Assembly: GCF_003097355.1 (NCBI RefSeq)
Contig: NZ_PYUI01000016.1
Span: 1 to 64,000, forward strand
Length of the DNA: 64,000 nucleotides
From: Arthrobacter sp. H-02-3
GTDB lineage: Bacteria; Actinomycetota; Actinomycetes; Actinomycetales; Micrococcaceae
Direction of reading: 5' to 3'
A program made the translations under genes and the position numbers. The notes under the pieces are model-generated. The model saw only the letters and a list, made by a program, of their open reading frames with translations. It was not told the origin of the DNA and ran no database searches. Shown here in pieces: positions 1-8,542 of the stretch; positions within the stretch are counted from its first letter, which is position 1, and the number at the start of each line of letters is the position of its first letter.

Positions 1-587
1 CCGGCGGCGCGGGTTCCTTCTACCGGGTCCTGACCGATCCCCGGGACGGGGCGCCGCTGGAAATCGGGCGGAGCAGCTACCGCCTGACGGCGGCGCAGCG
101 GCACTGGCTCCGGCTCCGCGACGGCAGATGCCCGTTCCCCGGCTGCAACAACCATTCCCTGGACAACGACGCGGACCACCTCCTGGCCTGGGCCGACGGA
201 GGCACCACGGGCATCTCCAACCTGGGCCAGCCCTGCCCGAAACACCACTGCCTCAAACACGCCTCCGCCTGGACACCGAGCGGGGCCAGCACAACGAGCC
301 CGCCGGGCTGGCTTTCGCCGGCAAAACGCTATTATCCGAGTGAGCATCAGGACTGGGAACCGCCCCGCTGGCCGGACCACCTCCCGATCACGGCTACAGA
401 CACAGACCCACGGGCGGAGCGAGGCGTGCCCGCGGATCCCGAACCGGAACTGCCCCCGGACCCCTTCCCCGACTGGCACCACTTCACGGCCGGGCACCCA
501 TTCCCCGCCGCAAACACCTACGACCCCGGCTGGCCGGCACCCCTCGACGACCCCCTCCCCGAATGCGCCCTGTACCAATCCGCCTGA
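1..587 (+). CDS. HNH endonuclease of the DUF222 family, 3' end only
   Basis: The reading frame is open from the left edge (first full codon at position 3) to a TGA at 585-587, so only the last 194 or so residues are in the window. It carries an HNH-nuclease core: CPFPGC at about residue 43, a downstream DNDADH and a PKHH, arranged like the Cys/His metal-binding HNH fold. This is the usual C-terminal nuclease of the DUF222 proteins that occur in many copies in Arthrobacter and related genomes. After the HNH core the protein runs into a Pro/Asp-rich tail of about 100 residues with no recognised domain. The cellular role of the family is not established; a link to mobile DNA is often suspected. 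Family call is from the motif and the genome type, the N-terminal DUF222 part is not visible. Confidence 0.8.
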   Translation, partial: GGAGSFYRVLTDPRDGAPLEIGRSSYRLTAAQRHWLRLRDGRCPFPGCNNHSLDNDADHLLAWADGGTTGISNLGQPCPKHHCLKHASAWTPSGASTTSPPGWLSPAKRYYPSEHQDWEPPRWPDHLPITATDTDPRAERGVPADPEPELPPDPFPDWHHFTAGHPFPAANTYDPGWPAPLDDPLPECALYQSA

Positions 588-854
588 ACGACCAGTCGCG
601 GGCCGGTTTAGCGCGGTAATCGAACCTCGTTGTTGCCACACTTCCTGCCCCTGACAATCGGCTCCGGTTTCACCGTCACGCTCGCCTGCGGACAAGCGCC
701 ACCGGGCGACTTTCACAACCGATGAACGGAAGCCCTATGGGGCTGACGCGTGGCCGGTGGGCACTCTTGATTGAGACGTGGATCACGTCGGCTCACCCGG
801 GGAATTCACCTACGTGAGTCTCCCACGACAGTCACGCATGAAAGAAGGACAATG
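588..854. other. Intergenic region before the P450 operon
   Basis: No gene or terminator was recognised here. A 13-base palindrome-like element, ACGTG-GAT-CACGT, lies at 776-788, about 65 bases before the P450 start, and is the only ordered feature; it could be an operator for an unlinked regulator, but there is no regulator gene next to the operon to support that. Confidence 0.4.
776..788. promoter_or_regulatory. Inverted repeat upstream of P450 operon, possible operator
   Basis: The sequence ACGTGGATCACGT has 5-base perfect arms around a 3-base centre. It sits in the 5' region of the P450-reductase-ferredoxin operon. Size and placement fit a dimeric repressor site; this is inference only. 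Confidence 0.25.
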
Positions 855-2132
855 ATGTCTGCCGCCACCACAGAACTAACGCCCGTGGACGAGTCACTCT
901 CCGGGCCGGCCGCACTGCCGCCTTACTCCCATGAGCTCGCCTGGCCGGATGGCATGGCGCCGTTCAAGGTCGTCGACGACGGAACCCAGGGTGACCCGTA
1001 CGCGCACTACGCATGGATGCGGGACAACGCTCCGGTTCTCCGCGCCGCCTCGCCGGTCTCGGACGTCTGGTTCATCTCCCGCTATGACGATGTCCGCAAG
1101 GCCATGCGCGCCCCCAAGGTCTTTTCCTCCCAGGTGGTGGACCCGGTGCCGCTGACCTTCCTGACCCTGTTCGATGCCCCGAACCACACACGGCTGCGCC
1201 AGGTCGTTGCGCAGGCCTTCACTCCAAAGGCGATTGCCCGCTTTGAAGACCGGGTCCGCGAAAACGCCCACAAATATCTGGACCCGATGATCGCAGCCGG
1301 CGGCGGCGACGCCGTCGATGACTACGCGATCCCGCTGAGCATGTCCACCATCAGCGCCCTGCTGGATGTCCCGGCGTCGGACTTCGAGAAAATGAAGTTC
1401 TGGTCGGATGAGACCTTCAGCTACTTCGGCAGGCTGGCCCGCAATGCGCAGGGCACGGGAACCGACGAACAGAGCACCTTCGAGTTCTTCGCGTACCTGA
1501 AGGACACCATGGAACGGCTCTACCGCGAGGAAAGCGAGTCCGTGGGCGGCCATATCGCCCGGATGTGGAAGGAAGGCCTCCTCAGCGAGAAGGAAGCCAA
1601 GGAACTCTGCGCTTTCGTCTTCGTTGCCGGCCATGACACCACCACCATCCTGCTGGCCAACGCCTTCCGGGTCTTCAGCGAGCAACCCGAGCTGCTGGAC
1701 CGGATCCGGCAGAACCCCGCCGACGCGAACCTCTTCGTCGAGGAACTGGCCCGCTTCCGCGGAACGGTGCAGCGCGCCAGCCGGATCACCACCGAAGACG
1801 TCGAGGTTGCCGGCGTGCGCATCCCTGCCGGCGCCATCGTCCGGTTGCTGCCGGCAGCGGCGAACCGCGACAGCGCCAAGTACCCCGACGGCGAGACCTT
1901 CAATATCGACCGCAACACCGACGGCCACCTCGGCTTCGGCCACGGTGTGCACAGCTGTCTCGGCGCCCCGCTGGCCAGGCTGGAAACGGTCGTAACGGTG
2001 GAACTCCTCGCCGCGAAGCTCGGCTCCCTGACCCTCAACAACGACAAGCCGATCGAATACGTCCGGGGCAACAACCTGACCAACTCAGGTCCGGAACACC
2101 TTTACGTCGAGCTGGAGAAGTTCAATGCCTAG
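855..2132 (+). CDS. Cytochrome P450, class I (three-component) monooxygenase
   Basis: A 425-residue bacterial P450 that would insert one oxygen atom into a small organic substrate using electrons from the two following genes. The heme-thiolate loop FGHGVHSCLG places the axial ligand at Cys368. The I-helix oxygen-activation motif AGHDTT is at 258-263 and the K-helix ExxR is Glu297-Leu-Ala-Arg300. Length is normal for soluble bacterial P450s and there is no membrane anchor. Two ATGs are adjacent (852 and 855); the second is chosen because GAAGGA at 844-849 is then 5 nt away. A longer TTG start at 771 was rejected. The stop overlaps the reductase start by 8 nt, so the three genes are surely co-transcribed. 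Substrate and CYP family cannot be told from the sequence; terpenoid or other hydrophobic catabolic substrates are typical for stand-alone triplets of this kind. Confidence 0.93.
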   Translation: MSAATTELTPVDESLSGPAALPPYSHELAWPDGMAPFKVVDDGTQGDPYAHYAWMRDNAPVLRAASPVSDVWFISRYDDVRKAMRAPKVFSSQVVDPVPLTFLTLFDAPNHTRLRQVVAQAFTPKAIARFEDRVRENAHKYLDPMIAAGGGDAVDDYAIPLSMSTISALLDVPASDFEKMKFWSDETFSYFGRLARNAQGTGTDEQSTFEFFAYLKDTMERLYREESESVGGHIARMWKEGLLSEKEAKELCAFVFVAGHDTTTILLANAFRVFSEQPELLDRIRQNPADANLFVEELARFRGTVQRASRITTEDVEVAGVRIPAGAIVRLLPAAANRDSAKYPDGETFNIDRNTDGHLGFGHGVHSCLGAPLARLETVVTVELLAAKLGSLTLNNDKPIEYVRGNNLTNSGPEHLYVELEKFNA

Positions 2133-3378
2133 TCAGCAGCCCACTGAGTCCGTCCTGAATCCAATCGTCATCGTCGGCGCCGGCCACTCCGGAGTCGCGG
2201 TGGCCGCAGGATTGCGATCCCGCGGCTGGGAGGGGGACATCCTGCTGCTCGAAGCGGAAAAGGAGGCGCCCTACGAACGCCCTCCACTGTCCAAGGAACT
2301 CCTGAAGGCCGGCGCTCCGGATGAGTCCACCGTGCTGCGCAAAGAAAAGTTCTACCACGACAAGCGCATTGACCGGCGGGCAGGGCTCACCGTCGACGCC
2401 ATCGACCCGGCAGGCAGGACCGTCGAGCTGTCCGACGGCAGCCGCCACGGCTACCACCGCCTCGTCATCGCCACCGGCTCCCGCGCCAGGTCCCTGACAG
2501 TCCCCGGGGCGGAACTCCCCGGGGTGCAGGCCCTGCGGACCCGGGACGACGCCCTTGAACTCAAACGCGCCCTCGTCCCCGGCGCCCGGGTCGCCATCAT
2601 CGGCGCGGGATACATCGGCCTGGAAGTCGCGGCCGCCGCAGCCGCGAAAGGCTGCGACGTCACGGTGCTCGAATTCCAGGACCGCGTGATGAGCCGCGTG
2701 ACCTCCGAGCCGGTATCCCGCTTCTTTGAGCGGCTCCATGAACAGAACGGTGTCCGGTTCGTCTTCGGCGCCGCGGTGACCGCCGTCGAGGGGTCTGACC
2801 GGGCCGAGCGCGTCGTCACCGCCGACGGCGCGGCCTACCCGGCCGACGTCGTCCTCGCCGGAATCGGCGTGGTGCCCAACCAGGAACTTGCCGCCGAGGC
2901 CGGCCTCCAGTGCCAGGACGGGATCCTCGTGGACGACGACGGGCGGACCTCGGTCCCCGGCATCTACGCCACGGGCGATGTCACGCGCTTCACCAGCACC
3001 ATCGACGGCGCCAGCCAGCGCCTCGAATGCATCCAGAACGCCATGGCGCAGGCCGACAGGGTGGCAGCTGACATCACGGGCCAGGCCCCCGCGGATCCGG
3101 AGATCCCTTGGTTCTGGACCGTCCAGCACGGCGTCCGGCTCCAGACGGCCGGCGTCCGGCACCCCGACGACGACGTGATCGTGCGCGGCACCCCGGCGGA
3201 GGTCAAGTTCTCGGTGGTCTACCTCCGCGACGGGCGCCTCGCCGCCGTCGACACCATCGCAGGCCTTACCGACTTCCGTCCGGCCAAGAAACTGATCGCA
3301 CAGAAAACACGGATCGATCCGCTACTCGCCGCCGATCCCGGCACCCCACTGACCGACGCCGCGTTCGCAGCGTCCTGA
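2125..3378 (+). CDS. FAD-dependent ferredoxin reductase of the P450 system
   Basis: A 417-residue two-dinucleotide-domain flavoprotein of the putidaredoxin-reductase type. It should pass electrons from NAD(P)H through FAD to the [2Fe-2S] ferredoxin encoded next. The N-terminal FAD-binding GAGHSG is at 18-23, the central NAD-binding GAGYIG is at 160-165, and the ATGDV motif that closes the FAD site lies near residue 280. The C-terminal domain is the usual reductase dimer/ferredoxin-docking region. The ATG at 2125 overlaps the P450 stop by 8 nt, giving translational coupling. A role in dioxygenase electron transfer is the only real alternative, and the neighbouring P450 makes that unlikely. Confidence 0.93.
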   Translation: MPSQQPTESVLNPIVIVGAGHSGVAVAAGLRSRGWEGDILLLEAEKEAPYERPPLSKELLKAGAPDESTVLRKEKFYHDKRIDRRAGLTVDAIDPAGRTVELSDGSRHGYHRLVIATGSRARSLTVPGAELPGVQALRTRDDALELKRALVPGARVAIIGAGYIGLEVAAAAAAKGCDVTVLEFQDRVMSRVTSEPVSRFFERLHEQNGVRFVFGAAVTAVEGSDRAERVVTADGAAYPADVVLAGIGVVPNQELAAEAGLQCQDGILVDDDGRTSVPGIYATGDVTRFTSTIDGASQRLECIQNAMAQADRVAADITGQAPADPEIPWFWTVQHGVRLQTAGVRHPDDDVIVRGTPAEVKFSVVYLRDGRLAAVDTIAGLTDFRPAKKLIAQKTRIDPLLAADPGTPLTDAAFAAS

Positions 3379-3394
3379 AACCGAAGGAACCACC

Positions 3395-3718
3395 ATGAGC
3401 AACAACAAACTCACCGTGATCGACCGCGAGGGCTCCACCCACGACCTGCAGTGGGAGCCGGACCAGACCCTGATGGAGGCCCTCCGGGACAACGACCTCC
3501 CGGTCCTGGCATCCTGCGGCGGCACCGCCTCCTGCGCCACCTGCCACGTCTTCCTGGAAAAGGAGGTCTTCGACACCCTGGCCGAGCGCAGCGAGGACGA
3601 ACTCGAGTTGCTGGTCGATGCCGAGGGCTACCAGGAATGCGGCTCCAGGCTCTCCTGCCAGCTTGCCTTCAGCCAGGACCTCAACGGAGTCACCGTCACT
3701 CTGGCGCCCGAAGAATAG
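3395..3718 (+). CDS. [2Fe-2S] ferredoxin, adrenodoxin/putidaredoxin type
   Basis: A 107-residue soluble ferredoxin. Cluster ligands are Cys41, Cys47, Cys50 (spacing C-x5-C-x2-C) and Cys88, the arrangement of vertebrate-adrenodoxin and putidaredoxin-type proteins; Cys82 is additional. It is the direct electron donor expected for the P450 at 855-2132. A purine-rich ribosome site (GAAGGAAC) precedes the ATG by a few bases and the gap from the reductase is only 16 nt. With this gene the operon is self-sufficient in redox partners. Confidence 0.93.
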   Translation: MSNNKLTVIDREGSTHDLQWEPDQTLMEALRDNDLPVLASCGGTASCATCHVFLEKEVFDTLAERSEDELELLVDAEGYQECGSRLSCQLAFSQDLNGVTVTLAPEE

Positions 3719-3797
3719 CCGCGGCGTCCGGCCGCCGGATAGCGACGAGGCCGTCGTTCCATCTGCATATATTGGGGGATGAAACGGCCGCCGGTTC

Positions 3798-4445
3798 CTA
3801 CGACGCAGGATCCGTCACCAGGATCCGCACCGAACACAGCTCCGCCGCAGCCTTCTTGAGGACCGCGGCACGCGGATCCGGAACGTCCAGGAACGCCAGC
3901 CGGGCCACGCCGGCGTAGCGCTTCAGCACAGGCTCGGCGAGGACCTGGTCGGCCAGCGTCCGGTCGCCGCCCGGCGCCAGGTACTCGATCCGGTGCTCCG
4001 TGAAGATCCTCGCGGCGTGCTCGGCCACGGCCTCCACGAGGGCATCAGCCTGGTTGGCGCGACGCCGGGCGAAGCGCTGCTGGGACCAGCCGCCGGCAGC
4101 GGTCCGCGACTGGACGTGGCGGGTGCCGGTCTTGGACGCGACCACGGCGCCGCCGCTGACGACCGCCACCGAATAGCCGCCGCGGCGGACCAGCACGGTG
4201 CCGAGGCTCCGGGGCTGCCCGGCCAGGGACGCCAGCCGCGACACCGCGTCGCCCCCGCGCCCGGGCCGGCCATCCACGGGCCACGGCGCCTGCAGCAGCG
4301 CCACGGCGCCGTCCGCGGCGCGCAGCTGCAGACCGGCGTCGAGCTCTTCCTCCACCAGGGCGCCATGGCTTGAGGCAAAGCGCTCCACCCAGCCGGGCAG
4401 CCGGGCAGCTGAAACGAAGGCCACACGGGACTCGGGGCTGGGCAT
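3798..4445 (-). CDS. acVLRF1 family peptidyl-tRNA hydrolase (ribosome rescue)
   Basis: The 215-residue product matches the actinobacterial VLRF1 (Vms1-like release factor 1) family, proteins related to the eRF1 catalytic domain that release nascent chains from stalled, split 60S/50S ribosomes in quality control. The diagnostic loop is GGWSQQRFARRR at 118-129: a Gly-Gly turn, the candidate catalytic Gln residues 122-123 and the conserved RF-x-R. The long open frame on this strand extends to 4985, but the start at 4445 fits, with GGAAG about 8-9 nt upstream and rarA coding on the other strand beyond. It is transcribed divergently from rarA. Family assignment is from the motif; activity in this species is inferred. 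Confidence 0.85.
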   Translation of the reverse strand: MPSPESRVAFVSAARLPGWVERFASSHGALVEEELDAGLQLRAADGAVALLQAPWPVDGRPGRGGDAVSRLASLAGQPRSLGTVLVRRGGYSVAVVSGGAVVASKTGTRHVQSRTAAGGWSQQRFARRRANQADALVEAVAEHAARIFTEHRIEYLAPGGDRTLADQVLAEPVLKRYAGVARLAFLDVPDPRAAVLKKAAAELCSVRILVTDPAS

Positions 4446-4514
4446 TGGCGGGCTCTTCCGTTGCGGGGATAAGGGGGACGGCTTAGCGGTGGCAGGGCGG
4501 ACCTGAACTAGAAG

Positions 4515-4527
4515 TAGCCTATCTATG
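4515..4527 (+). promoter_or_regulatory. -10 box of a probable leaderless rarA transcript
   Basis: TAGCCT at 4515-4520 is followed by 6 nt and then the GTG start at 4527. Transcription would begin at or next to the first base of the start codon. There is no Shine-Dalgarno sequence upstream of that GTG. The -35 region is weak. Confidence 0.45.
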
Positions 4528-6068
4528 TGGATGATCTCTTTGGCGCAGGGCGGGACGACGCCGACGGAAGCGACGACGACGGCGGCAACGGCGGCGCCGA
4601 CGATACCGGCCGCGCCCGCTCCGGTGCCCGCACGGCCGGGGCCGGCTCGCCGCGGAGTCCGCTCGCCGTCCGGATGCGGCCCCGCACCCTGGATGACGTG
4701 GTGGGCCAGCAGCACCTGCTCGGCCAGGGCTCCCCGCTGCGCCAGCTCGCCGCCGGCTCCGACGCGACCGGCCCCGCCGGGCCAAGTTCGGTGATCCTCT
4801 GGGGTCCCCCCGGCACCGGCAAGACGACCCTTGCGCACGTGATCGCCAAGGGTCCCGGCCGGAAGTTCGTCGAACTCTCCGCCATCACCGCCGGCGTCAA
4901 GGACGTGCGCCGTGTGATGGACGAGGCCCTGACCGCGCGCGATCTGTTCAAGACCACCACCGTCCTGTTCCTCGACGAGATCCACCGCTTCAACAAGGCC
5001 CAGCAGGACGCGCTGCTACCGGGCGTCGAGAACCGCTGGGTGGTGCTGGTGGCCGCCACCACCGAAAACCCCTCATTCTCCGTGGTGTCCCCGCTGCTGT
5101 CCCGCTCGCTGCTGCTGACGCTCAAGCCGCTGACCGACGCCGACGTCGAGGGCCTCCTCCAACGGGCCGTCACGGATGTCCGCGGCCTGAATGGCAAAGC
5201 CGAGCTCAGCGCCGACGCGCTGGCACACCTTGTCCGGCTCTCCGGCGGGGACGCCCGCCGTGCACTGACGGCGCTCGAGGCCGCCGCCGGCGTCGCCTTC
5301 GGGGACGCGGACGACATTGACGCAACCGACATTGACGCAACCGATATTGACGCAACCGACATTGACGTAACCGACATTGACGTAACCGACATTGACGCCG
5401 CGGACGCCGCCGGCGCTGTTGCGCCGAAGCCCGTGACCATCCAGTTGCGGCACACGGAACGGGCGCTGGATGTTGCCTCGGTTCGCTACGACCGCGCCGG
5501 CGACCAGCACTACGACGTCGCCAGCGCGTTCATCAAGTCGATCCGGGGTTCGGACGTCGACGCGGCGCTGCACTACCTCGCCCGGATGCTCGAGGCGGGG
5601 GAGGACCCGCGCTTCGTGGCCCGGCGGATCGTGATCTCCGCCGCCGAGGACGTCGGGATGGCGGACCCGACGGCGCTCCAGACCGCCGTCGCGGCGGCCC
5701 AGGCCGTCCAGCTGATCGGTATGCCGGAAGGCCGCATCATCCTGGCCGAAGCCGTGGTGCACCTGGCCACCGCGCCGAAGTCCAACGCCGCGTACATGGG
5801 CATCAACCAGGCAATCGCCGACGTCCGCGCGGGGCTCGGGAACGGGATCCCCGCCCACCTGCGCGACGCCCACTACCCGGGCTCAAAACAGCTGGGCCAC
5901 GGCAAGGGCTACAAATACTCCCACGACGCGCCGCATGGCGTGGCCACCCAGCAGTATCCGCCGGACGATCTCGTGGGCCGCAATTACTATGAACCCACCG
6001 CCAACGGGGCTGAACGGGACATCGGCACTCGGCTTGAGCGGCTCCGGAAGATCATCCGCGGCACGTGA
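4527..6068 (+). CDS. rarA: Replication-associated recombination protein A (RarA/MgsA), AAA+ ATPase
   Basis: A 513-residue homologue of RarA (Mgs1/WRNIP1 family), a clamp-loader-like AAA+ ATPase that acts at stalled or gapped replication forks and interacts with SSB. Walker A is GPPGTGKT at 93-100, Walker B is FLDEIHRF near residue 150, and sensor/lid regions follow, with the C-terminal tetramerisation part from about 300 containing AEDVGMADP and the KGYKYSHD motif typical of the family. The N-terminus (residues 10-45) is an acidic and Gly/Ala-rich tail. An insertion at residues 263-292 is made of six copies of the pentapeptide DIDAT or variants, encoded by a 15-bp tandem repeat; it falls between the lid and the C-terminal domain. 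The start is GTG, probably leaderless. Confidence 0.95.
   Translation: MDDLFGAGRDDADGSDDDGGNGGADDTGRARSGARTAGAGSPRSPLAVRMRPRTLDDVVGQQHLLGQGSPLRQLAAGSDATGPAGPSSVILWGPPGTGKTTLAHVIAKGPGRKFVELSAITAGVKDVRRVMDEALTARDLFKTTTVLFLDEIHRFNKAQQDALLPGVENRWVVLVAATTENPSFSVVSPLLSRSLLLTLKPLTDADVEGLLQRAVTDVRGLNGKAELSADALAHLVRLSGGDARRALTALEAAAGVAFGDADDIDATDIDATDIDATDIDVTDIDVTDIDAADAAGAVAPKPVTIQLRHTERALDVASVRYDRAGDQHYDVASAFIKSIRGSDVDAALHYLARMLEAGEDPRFVARRIVISAAEDVGMADPTALQTAVAAAQAVQLIGMPEGRIILAEAVVHLATAPKSNAAYMGINQAIADVRAGLGNGIPAHLRDAHYPGSKQLGHGKGYKYSHDAPHGVATQQYPPDDLVGRNYYEPTANGAERDIGTRLERLRKIIRGT
5313..5402 (+). repeat. 15-bp tandem repeat (minisatellite) inside rarA
   Basis: Six consecutive 15-bp units start at 5313, 5328, 5343, 5358, 5373 and 5388. 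The consensus is GACATTGACGCAACC; unit 3 has one change, units 4 and 5 share a C-to-T change, and unit 6 diverges at its end. Because the unit is a multiple of three, copy-number change alters protein length without a frameshift. The repeat is AT-richer than the surrounding gene. Confidence 0.95.
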
Positions 6069-6123
6069 TCTGTCGCTGACCAGCGGCTGCTCTGGCGCCG
6101 CCCTTCAGCGCTGGAATCCGCCG

Positions 6124-6151
6124 TTGACATAGGGGCCAAGAGGTCTAACGT
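6124..6151 (+). promoter_or_regulatory. Candidate sigma-A promoter upstream of the cupin gene
   Basis: TTGACA at 6124-6129 and TAACGT at 6146-6151 are separated by 16 bp. It lies in the 247-base gap between rarA and the cupin gene, about 165 bases before the latter. Nothing else was recognised in this gap. Confidence 0.4.
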
Positions 6152-6315
6152 GGAAATACGCCAGCATTGACCTGCTGACCATCCGTGCGGCGCAGGGGAC
6201 AGCGCGGCTCACACCGCCGGCAATCGATTACCCGGACCCCCGAACGACGGCCGGCTTCGCTCCATTCAAGGTCTTCCACTGCGAGCGTCCCCGCTCAGTC
6301 CCCAGGTAGTGTCCC

Positions 6316-6714
6316 ATGAGCATTAATTTCGTTACAGCCATGGCAGTCAAATCCTTTGATGTGCCCGACCGGAAGCGGTGCCCGGACAAGGCCGAATTCG
6401 ACCTCTGCACCGTGGACGACTACTCGGTGGCCAAGTTGATCCTCGACCCGGGCTGGCGGTGGTCGGAGAGCACCAAACCCTACGAGCAGACCGACGCCTG
6501 CCAGCACCACCATCTGGGCTTCTGCATTTCCGGTGTGCTGGAGGTCGAAACGGCCGAAGGGCTGCGCTCCACGATCCACGCCAACGACACCTACGCGATC
6601 CCGCCGGGTCATGACGAGTGGGTGGTGGGCCCGGAACCGTTCGTGGCCGTGGAATTCCTGGGTGCCGCGTCATTCGGGCGGCGGGGCAGCCGGGGCGTGC
6701 ACGCCAGGGTCTGA
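6316..6714 (+). CDS. Small cupin-domain protein
   Basis: A 132-residue single-domain cupin. The first cupin motif region carries consecutive histidines (QHHHLGF near residue 55) followed by a Gly-rich turn and Glu, and the second motif is IPPGHDEW near residue 95, so a metal-binding beta-barrel is likely. Substrate or ligand is unknown; small cupins of this kind are often sensor or isomerase-like proteins. The ATG has only a weak AGG about 7 nt upstream. It stands alone between rarA and rpsD. Confidence 0.7.
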   Translation: MSINFVTAMAVKSFDVPDRKRCPDKAEFDLCTVDDYSVAKLILDPGWRWSESTKPYEQTDACQHHHLGFCISGVLEVETAEGLRSTIHANDTYAIPPGHDEWVVGPEPFVAVEFLGAASFGRRGSRGVHARV

Positions 6715-6901
6715 CTTCGGGCCATGGGCCCTTCATGGTAGGCTTGTTCGTTGTCTGGCAAGGCACGGACGCACAATCCATTGAAAACTTCGGTTTAGTG
6801 AGGGTTGCCCTGTGCCCAGTAGCAAAAGGCAGCGGTTGGCCGATGCTCTCCATCGTGGAGGCCAGTAACACTGACACACCGCAGATATTGGAAGGACACT
6901 A

Positions 6902-7528
6902 GTGGCTAACAACACTCGTGCTCGCCGTACCGCACGCCTTTCGCGCGCACTCGGCATCGCTCTGACCCCCAAGGCCGCCAAGTACATGGAGCGCCGCCCG
7001 TACGGCCCCGGTGAGCATGGCCGTGCCCGCAAGAAGCAGGACTCCGACTACGCCGTACGTCTGCGCGAAAAGCAGCGTCTGCGCGCCCAGTACGGCATCC
7101 GCGAAGCCCAGATGACTCGTGCCTTCGAAGAAGCACGCCGCACCAAGGGCCTGACCGGTGAAAACCTGATCGAACTGCTCGAAATGCGTCTCGACGCCCT
7201 CGTGCTGCGTGCCGGCTTCGCCCGCACCATCGCCCAGGCCCGCCAGCTGGTTGTGCACCGCCACATCCTGGTTGACGGCATCCGCGTTGACCGCCCGTCT
7301 TTCCGCGTCGGCGAGGGCCAGCTGGTCCACGTCCACAGCCGCAGCGAGACCATGCCTCCGTTCCAGGTTGCAGCAGCCGGCGCTCACCGCGACGTCCTGC
7401 CGATGGTTCCGGCCTACCTGGACGTCAAGCTTGACGCCCTGCAGGCCCGCCTGGTGCGCCGCCCCAAGCGTTCCGAGATCCCCGTGACCTGCGAAGAGCA
7501 GCTCGTCGTGGAATTCTACGCACGCTAA
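6902..7528 (+). CDS. rpsD: 30S ribosomal protein S4
   Basis: A 208-residue S4 of the zinc-free (C-minus) type; no N-terminal Cys cluster is present. The N-terminal domain begins with the basic MANNTRARRTAR and contains YGPGEHG; the S4 RNA-binding domain follows from about residue 98 (RLDALVLRAGFA). It nucleates assembly of the 30S body. Start is GTG with GGAAGGA 6-8 nt upstream. It is monocistronic here, not in the alpha operon with rpoA, as is usual in Micrococcaceae, and is closed by a clear terminator. The 187-base leader may carry autoregulatory structure, but none was identified. Confidence 0.97.
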   Translation: MANNTRARRTARLSRALGIALTPKAAKYMERRPYGPGEHGRARKKQDSDYAVRLREKQRLRAQYGIREAQMTRAFEEARRTKGLTGENLIELLEMRLDALVLRAGFARTIAQARQLVVHRHILVDGIRVDRPSFRVGEGQLVHVHSRSETMPPFQVAAAGAHRDVLPMVPAYLDVKLDALQARLVRRPKRSEIPVTCEEQLVVEFYAR

Positions 7529-7545
7529 ATAAACGCAACACCTCC

Positions 7546-7579
7546 AAAGAAGCCCGTGGCAAGCGCCGCGGGCTTCTTT
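7546..7579 (+). terminator. Rho-independent terminator of rpsD
   Basis: A 15-bp stem (7546-7560 with 7565-7579, one G-U pair) encloses a 4-base loop. The distal arm ends in TTCTTT. It lies 18 bases after the rpsD stop codon. Confidence 0.85.
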
Positions 7580-7706
7580 GTATGTAAGGTACTTGGGGGA
7601 GTTCCCCGGGAGCCAGCCCTGCTTGCCGGTTCAAACCGCCGGCTGAAACCGTCGGGGCCCGACGCAACGAGCAGGTATCCACTGCAGTTCAAGGAGATGA
7701 TTGTCT

Positions 7707-8081
7707 ATGTCTGGTGGCGATATTGCCGGCCTGATCGCGGCTGGAGTGTTTTTACTGCTGGTCCTGCTGCTCGCCGTGCCGATCCTGAAACTCGGGGGAG
7801 TGTTTGACGAAGTCCGGACCTCCATCCGCTCGATCAGCGACGGCGCCACCCCGCTCATGGACGAAGTCACCGCCACGGTGTCCACCACCAACGAGCAGTT
7901 GAAGAAGGTGGACGGCATCGCCTCGAACGTCTCCGACGCTTCCGCCAACATTTCGGCGCTGTCCTCGCTCATGGCCGCCACCGTCGGCTCGCCGCTGATC
8001 AAGGTGGCGTCCTTCAGCTACGGCGTTCGCTCCGCGTTCACCGCCCGCAAAAAGCCCGCCACCGGCCGCCGTAGCCGCTAA
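7707..8081 (+). CDS. DUF948 domain protein, membrane-anchored
   Basis: A 124-residue protein with an N-terminal transmembrane helix (AAGVFLLLVLLLAVPIL, about residues 10-26), a hydrophilic segment with heptad-like pattern (DUF948), and a basic C-terminal tail (TARKKPATGRRSR). The family is small, membrane-tethered and of unknown function; it commonly sits just before alaS in this lineage. AAGGAG at 7691-7696 is 10 nt before the ATG at 7707 and 4 nt before an in-frame TTG at 7701; the ATG is preferred because it gives the usual N-terminus. The next gene starts 20 nt downstream. Confidence 0.8.
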   Translation: MSGGDIAGLIAAGVFLLLVLLLAVPILKLGGVFDEVRTSIRSISDGATPLMDEVTATVSTTNEQLKKVDGIASNVSDASANISALSSLMAATVGSPLIKVASFSYGVRSAFTARKKPATGRRSR

Positions 8082-8101
8082 GCCCACCTGGAGAACCTGA
8101 C

Positions 8102-8368
8102 ATGAACAGAATCATCTGGATGGGAATCGGCGTCGCGATCGGCGTCATCGCCTTCCGAAAGATCACCGAAGCCCGGTCCGCCGTCGGGCCCGAGGGACTC
8201 AACCGGGCCGTCGGGCGTCTGGCCGACGGCCTGTACGACTTCGCCGACGCCGTCCGCGAAGGCATGGGCGAGCGGGAAGCTGAACTCCGCGCCGCGCTCG
8301 GCGTGGACACGGCCCTGGCTACGGGCACCGATGGCATCGTTGCCCGCCGGGATGCAGTCCGGCGCTAG
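8102..8368 (+). CDS. DUF6167-like small membrane protein
   Basis: An 88-residue protein with a short N-terminal hydrophobic segment (IIWMGIGVAIGVIAF, residues 4-18) followed by a charged, probably helical region. It belongs to the short conserved ORFs found between the DUF948 gene and alaS in Micrococcaceae; the DUF6167 name is from memory of that neighbourhood. No function is known. GGAGAACCTGAC precedes the ATG at a suitable distance. Confidence 0.7.
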   Translation: MNRIIWMGIGVAIGVIAFRKITEARSAVGPEGLNRAVGRLADGLYDFADAVREGMGEREAELRAALGVDTALATGTDGIVARRDAVRR

Positions 8369-8542
8369 TCGGGAGAGAATTAGGAAGTACGGTGCCCGTC
8401 ACGGGCACGCCAGCACCTCGGCACCTCCTCGAAAGGTCTTGGAAGATCAGGGCCCGGACCGGTGCCGGACCCCAACTTGTCCCGCGCAGCACAGCCGCGG
8501 GCCACACACCGCAGTGAATATTGAAGGGTAAGAAATCAGCTC

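Noticed and set aside
771-854. Extended N-terminus of the P450 from TTG 771
   Set aside because: No ribosome site, basic low-quality sequence, and a clear GAAGGA-ATG start at 855.
3798-4985. 395-codon reading of the VLRF1 frame
   Set aside because: The first 180 codons lie opposite rarA and have no family similarity; the ATG at 4445 has a ribosome site.
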